From Williamsia sp. 1135 (GTDB lineage: Bacteria > Actinomycetota > Actinomycetes > Mycobacteriales > Mycobacteriaceae): DNA of 64,000 nucleotides. Numbering within the stretch: the first letter of the stretch is position 1; every line of letters begins with the position of its first letter. The stretch is taken from assembly GCF_002095395.1 (NCBI RefSeq), contig NZ_MJEI01000096.1, positions 62,001 through 126,000 of the forward strand. The letters run 5' to 3'. The notes under the pieces are model-generated. The model worked only from the letters and a program-made list of their open reading frames with translations, ran no database searches and was not told the origin of the DNA. The translations under genes and the position numbers were made by a program. Positions 60,176 through 64,000 of this stretch are shown one piece after another.

Positions 60176-60207
60176 ATGCCCTGCGCGGTTCACGCGCAGG
60201 GCATTTG
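60176..60207 (+). terminator. Terminator after the gltA-FKBP operon
   Basis: A perfect 12-bp stem ATGCCCTGCGCG (60176-60187) with 60193-60204, 5-nt loop, then TTT. Confidence 0.85.
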
Positions 60208-60228
60208 GCGTCGGGATAGATTTGCAGG

Positions 60229-61791
60229 GTGATCGCGAACCCCTTCGTCTACGAGATCAACACCTGGCCGTGGCTGCATGACGTCGGCGAGCGATGTGGC
60301 CGCGCCGTCGGGCTCGGTGCGGTGCCCGGCGAGGAGTGGGATGCCATCGCGGCGACCGGCTGCGACGCCGTCTGGCTGATGGGTGTGTGGCGTCGGAGCC
60401 CGGCCGGTGTTGCGATCGCCCTGTCCGACAACGCGCTCGTCGACACCTTCGGCGAAGCCCTGCCGGACTACACGTCCGAGGACGTGGTCGGCTCCCCGTA
60501 CGCGGTCCGCGAATACGTGGTCGACGACCATCTGGGAGGTCCGGCCGGACTCGCCCGCGCCCGAGAGGAGTTGGCGCAGCGCGGGTTGTCGCTGATCCTC
60601 GATTTCGTGCCGAATCATGTGGCCGCCGACCACCCCTGGGTGGCCGCCCATCCCGAGGTCTTCATCCACGGCACGGCCGATGAACTGCAGCAGGATCCGT
60701 TGTCCTATCTCGAGGTCGACGGGCAGGTCCTCGCGAACGGGAAAGACCCCTACTTCGCGGCGTGGACGGACGTGGTCCAGCTCAATGCGTTCTCACCGCT
60801 GCTCCGGACGGCGGCCATCGAGACGCTGCTCCAGATCGCATCGCAGTGCGACGGTGTCCGCTGCGATATGGCGATGCTGATGATGAACGACGTCTTCGCC
60901 AGAACCTGGGGCGACCGTGCCGGACCCAGACCACGAAACGAGTACTGGCCAGTGGTCATTCGGGCCGTTCGACGTGAGCACCCGGAGTTCGTGTTCGTCG
61001 CGGAGGCCTACTGGGATCTCGAGGCCGGGCTGCAGGATCAGGGATTCGACTACTGCTACGACAAGGGTCTGTACGACAAGTTGGTGGCGCACGACGGCGC
61101 TGACCCGGTGCGTGGTCTGCTGGCCGACGACCGTCGGTATCAGCGCGGACTGATCCGGTTCCTCGAAAATCACGACGAGCCGCGTGCTGCAGCGGTGTTC
61201 GACGATGACCAGCAACGTGTCGCAGCGGTGGCAGCATTCACGACGCTGGGAGCCCGGTTGATTCACGACGGGCAGCTGCAGGGCCGGACCACGCGACTGC
61301 CCGTGCAATTGGGACGGTATCCCCACCAAGCGGATGACGGAGAGCTCGCCGATTTCTATCGACGATTGCTCGCGGTGGTGCACGACAACACCTTCCGGAC
61401 GGGACGATGGGAACTCTGCGATACCCGCGGCTGGCCCGACAACCCGACGTCGCAGGACCTGATCGCGTGGACGTGGACGGGCTCGACAGGAGACGAAGCG
61501 AAGCGGAGCTCGACCTATTCGGGAGACGAAGCGAAGCGGAGCTCGACCTATTCGTCACGGTGGCTCGTTGTGGTCAACCTGAGTGCGGAGACAGCCAGTG
61601 CAGCGGTGAGTATCGACTGGGACGATCTGCGCGGCAGGGAGTTCGAGCTGGTCGACGACACCAGGGACCTGCGGTTCATCCGAAAGGGCGACGACTTGCG
61701 GAGGGGAATGTTCGTCGAACTCGGCCCATGGCTGTGGCATCTGCTGCGCATCGACCCGATCGATTCGGCATCATCTGAGGAGCACGCGTGA
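60229..61791 (+). CDS. GH13 (alpha-amylase family) glycoside hydrolase
   Basis: A 520-residue TIM-barrel enzyme with the four GH13 regions: LDFVPNHVA (I), CDGVRCDMAML with the nucleophile Asp (II), FVFVAEAYWD with the acid Glu (III) and FLENHDEPR (IV). Around residue 422 a 33-bp tandem duplication inserts two copies of GDEAKRSSTYS between barrel and C-terminal beta domain. Substrate unknown, alpha-glucan or trehalose-like. TAGATT lies 6 nt before GTG 60229. It overlaps the next gene by 4 nt. Confidence 0.86.
   Translation: MIANPFVYEINTWPWLHDVGERCGRAVGLGAVPGEEWDAIAATGCDAVWLMGVWRRSPAGVAIALSDNALVDTFGEALPDYTSEDVVGSPYAVREYVVDDHLGGPAGLARAREELAQRGLSLILDFVPNHVAADHPWVAAHPEVFIHGTADELQQDPLSYLEVDGQVLANGKDPYFAAWTDVVQLNAFSPLLRTAAIETLLQIASQCDGVRCDMAMLMMNDVFARTWGDRAGPRPRNEYWPVVIRAVRREHPEFVFVAEAYWDLEAGLQDQGFDYCYDKGLYDKLVAHDGADPVRGLLADDRRYQRGLIRFLENHDEPRAAAVFDDDQQRVAAVAAFTTLGARLIHDGQLQGRTTRLPVQLGRYPHQADDGELADFYRRLLAVVHDNTFRTGRWELCDTRGWPDNPTSQDLIAWTWTGSTGDEAKRSSTYSGDEAKRSSTYSSRWLVVVNLSAETASAAVSIDWDDLRGREFELVDDTRDLRFIRKGDDLRRGMFVELGPWLWHLLRIDPIDSASSEEHA
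61489..61554 (+). repeat. 33-bp perfect tandem duplication inside the GH13 gene
   Basis: Two identical 33-bp copies (61489-61521, 61522-61554), rich in GAAGCGAAGCGGAG, add 22 residues in frame in a linker. The composition differs from the flanking coding sequence. Confidence 0.9.
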
Positions 61792-64000
61792 ACGAGCACC
61801 GTAAACCACCGACCGGCACCGTCGAACACGGGAGACTGGCGGAGGCCACCGGCCGTCTCGAGGACGGATTGCACGACGCGAACCCCTGGTATGAGTGGGG
61901 TCCGTACTTGTCCGAACGGGCCTGGGGGACGGTCCGTGAAGACTATTCGGACTCCGGCGACGCGTGGTCGTACTTCCCCCATGACCACGCGCGGTCCCGG
62001 GCCTATCGCTGGAACGAAGACGGCATGGCCGGGATCTCCGACATCAGCCATGACTTCTGTCTGGCGTTGTCGTTGTGGAACGGGGTCGATCCGATCCTCA
62101 AGGAAAGGATGTTCGGTCTCACCGGACCGCAGGGCAACCACGGCGAAGACGTCAAGGAGTACTGGTGGTATCTCCAAGGTCTGCCGAGTCATGCTCTGCT
62201 GCAATGGCGTTACCACTACCCCCAGGCGGAGTTCCCGTACGCGGACCTGATCGCGGAGAACGCCAGACGCGGCCGGGAGGACTTCGAGTACGAGTTGCTC
62301 GACACCGGAATCTTCGACGACAAGCGGTTCTGGATCGTCGACGTCACCTACGCGAAGGCGAGCGCGACCGATCTTCTGATGCAGGTCGATGTCACCAACA
62401 ACGGACCCGACGACGCGACCATCGATGTGCTGCCGACCGGATGGTTCCGCAATTCCTGGCGGGCGGGCGGCAATTCGGAGATTCCGGGATTGTCGTTCAC
62501 CGGCGACGCGGTGGTCCTCGATCACCATCGCCTCGGTGGATACCGGCTGCAAGCCGCCGCTGCGAGCGATGGCACACAACCGGAAGTCCTGTTCTGCGAC
62601 AACGAGACCAACATCCCGAAGATCTTCGGTGGGGACCCGATCACGGCCTACCCCAAGGACGGCATCAACGACCACGTGGTGTCCGGTGCCGCCACCGTCA
62701 ACCCGGACCGCACCGGCACCAAGGCGGCGTGGCACTACCGGCTGACGGTCCCGTCGGGGCAGACGGTGCAGCTCCGGCTCCGGCTTTCCGACGCCGATTC
62801 CGCCGACCGCGACACCGATTGGGCAGGAACCGCATTCGAGGAGACGCAGGCCGAACGGCAGGCGGACGCCGATGAGTTCTACGCCGCGCTCGCTCCCGAC
62901 GACATCGACACCGAACGGATGCGGATCGTCACCCAGGCCAGTGCCGGGCTGATCTGGAGCAAACAGATGTACTCCTACGACGTGAGCCGCTGGCTCGACG
63001 GCGACCCGGGAGAACCGGCACCGCCGGCCGGTCACAAGACCGTGCGCAACGAGGGCTGGCGGCACCTGGACGCCCGGGACATCCTCGCCATGCCCGACCC
63101 CTGGGAGTACCCGTGGTTCGCCGCGTGGGATCTGGCTTTTCACACCATCCCGTGGGCTCATCTGGATCCGGCATTCGCCAAATATCAGCTCGTCGTGCTG
63201 CTGCGGGAATGGTTCCAACATCCCAACGGTGCACTACCGGCCTACGAATGGAACTTCGACGACGTCAACCCGCCGGTCCATGCGCTGGCGGCGCTGCGGG
63301 TCTTCATCATCGACGGCGGCACCGACGTACAGTTCCTCGAGCGGGTCTTCCAGAAATTACTGCTCAACTTCACCTGGTGGCTCAACAGGGAAGATCCCCA
63401 GGGCAACAACATCTTCGGAGGCGGATTCCTCGGCCTCGACAACATCAGCCCGGTCGACCGGTCACACCTGTCACCCGGCGCTACGCTGGAACAGTCCGAT
63501 GGCACGGGCTGGATGGCGTTCTATTCGGCCGCCATGCTGAGCATCGCCCAACATCTCGCCGACACCGATTCGGTGTACGACGACATGGTCATCAAGTTCC
63601 TCGAGCAGTTCGCGCTGATCGGGGAGGCCCTCGAGAAGTCGGGGCTGTATGACCGAGAAGATGGCTTCTTCTACGACCGGTTCACCGACTCCGCGGGCAA
63701 TACCTCGGCCATCAAGGTGCAATCCCTGGTCGGGGTCATCCCGGCGTTGGCCGCGGCCACGGTGTCACTCGACGACGCGACCCGGGCGCAGCAACTGCGC
63801 AAGCGATTTCAACGGCGGTTCACCAACGTCGCGAAACGCGAGAAGCGATCCTGGCGATTCCGGACCGACGCGGCCGGCCACACCCGGATACTTCTGTCAG
63901 TGCTGAACTCCGACCAGCTACAGCGGCTGTTGCACACCGTGTTCGACGAGAAAGCGATGCTCTCGCCGTACGGCCTGCGGTCGGTGTCGAAGAAGTACGA
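61788..64000 (+). CDS. GH63-like (MGH1-type) glucosidase, 3' end outside window
   Basis: GTG 61788 overlaps the GH13 stop (GTGA); the frame is open to the right edge, 737 codons. Visible blocks are [49 protein letters not shown], the long beta-sandwich N-terminal domain, and the (alpha/alpha)6-barrel segment [34 protein letters not shown] and [17 protein letters not shown]. Relatives are annotated as glucosidases or mannosylglycerate-hydrolase-like enzymes. Coupling to the GH13 gene suggests joint alpha-glucan or compatible-solute metabolism. Confidence 0.85.
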   Translation, partial: MNEHRKPPTGTVEHGRLAEATGRLEDGLHDANPWYEWGPYLSERAWGTVREDYSDSGDAWSYFPHDHARSRAYRWNEDGMAGISDISHDFCLALSLWNGVDPILKERMFGLTGPQGNHGEDVKEYWWYLQGLPSHALLQWRYHYPQAEFPYADLIAENARRGREDFEYELLDTGIFDDKRFWIVDVTYAKASATDLLMQVDVTNNGPDDATIDVLPTGWFRNSWRAGGNSEIPGLSFTGDAVVLDHHRLGGYRLQAAAASDGTQPEVLFCDNETNIPKIFGGDPITAYPKDGINDHVVSGAATVNPDRTGTKAAWHYRLTVPSGQTVQLRLRLSDADSADRDTDWAGTAFEETQAERQADADEFYAALAPDDIDTERMRIVTQASAGLIWSKQMYSYDVSRWLDGDPGEPAPPAGHKTVRNEGWRHLDARDILAMPDPWEYPWFAAWDLAFHTIPWAHLDPAFAKYQLVVLLREWFQHPNGALPAYEWNFDDVNPPVHALAALRVFIIDGGTDVQFLERVFQKLLLNFTWWLNREDPQGNNIFGGGFLGLDNISPVDRSHLSPGATLEQSDGTGWMAFYSAAMLSIAQHLADTDSVYDDMVIKFLEQFALIGEALEKSGLYDREDGFFYDRFTDSAGNTSAIKVQSLVGVIPALAAATVSLDDATRAQQLRKRFQRRFTNVAKREKRSWRFRTDAAGHTRILLSVLNSDQLQRLLHTVFDEKAMLSPYGLRSVSKKY

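Noticed and set aside
61548-63221. A 557-codon minus-strand ORF opposite the GH63-like gene
   Set aside because: Antisense shadow without motifs; the plus strand encodes a continuous glycosidase.

Overview
The window is a high-GC actinobacterial chromosome segment, most likely from a mycolic-acid bacterium (order Mycobacteriales) of the Gordonia/Williamsia/Rhodococcus type. The evidence is gene order. From about 24.7 to 60 kb the genes follow the Mycobacterium tuberculosis Rv0858c-Rv0896 neighbourhood: dapC-like aminotransferase, XPB helicase and partner, moaC-mog-moaE, rpf, moaD-moaA, cold-shock protein, DUF2771, MFS, DUF3027, DUF2530, MarR, SpoU methyltransferase, sepH, serC, citA, pdxH, gltA. 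The genus is inferred. No rRNA, tRNA, CRISPR array, IS element or prophage was seen.

Layout. 0-24.6 kb is the more variable part. It holds a GMC oxidoreductase tail, a formylglycine-generating enzyme, a DksA-like protein, and a cholesterol-oxidase/secreted-lipase pair behind a promoter whose spacer is a perfect palindrome, with a TetR gene just upstream. It continues with an rsbQ-rsbP energy-stress pair, a YihY-like membrane protein, a Tat-lipoprotein intradiol dioxygenase, XdhC, a flavin monooxygenase divergent from YceI, TetR, a membrane adenylate cyclase, an SDR, AlkB and two overlapping CNNM/CorC transporters. 24.6-53.6 kb is the conserved core: DNA repair (XPB plus a large partner), molybdenum-cofactor synthesis on both sides of the resuscitation-promoting factor gene, cell division (sepH), serine, citrate and pyridoxal-phosphate enzymes, and several conserved actinobacterial families without known function. 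53.6-64 kb holds an AarF-type kinase, an MpaB-like oxygenase, galactose mutarotase, a PfkB kinase, citrate synthase, an FKBP isomerase and a GH13/GH63-like glycosidase pair that runs off the window.

Regulation visible in the DNA. The rpf gene has a c-di-AMP (ydaO-type) riboswitch and a distal Crp-like box. Fourteen genes have a TANNNT -10 hexamer 6-7 nt before the start codon, so leaderless mRNAs appear common. Six strong hairpin terminators are present. Two dispersed intergenic repeat families stand out. One is a 21-bp tandem repeat found only between convergent genes and always oriented with the gene it follows. The other is a 60-70 bp imperfect palindrome. 

Three genes look non-standard: the cholesterol oxidase (no ATG/GTG/TTG start for its Tat signal), the pentapeptide-repeat protein and the MpaB-like oxygenase (each with a one-base frameshift in a homopolymer run).
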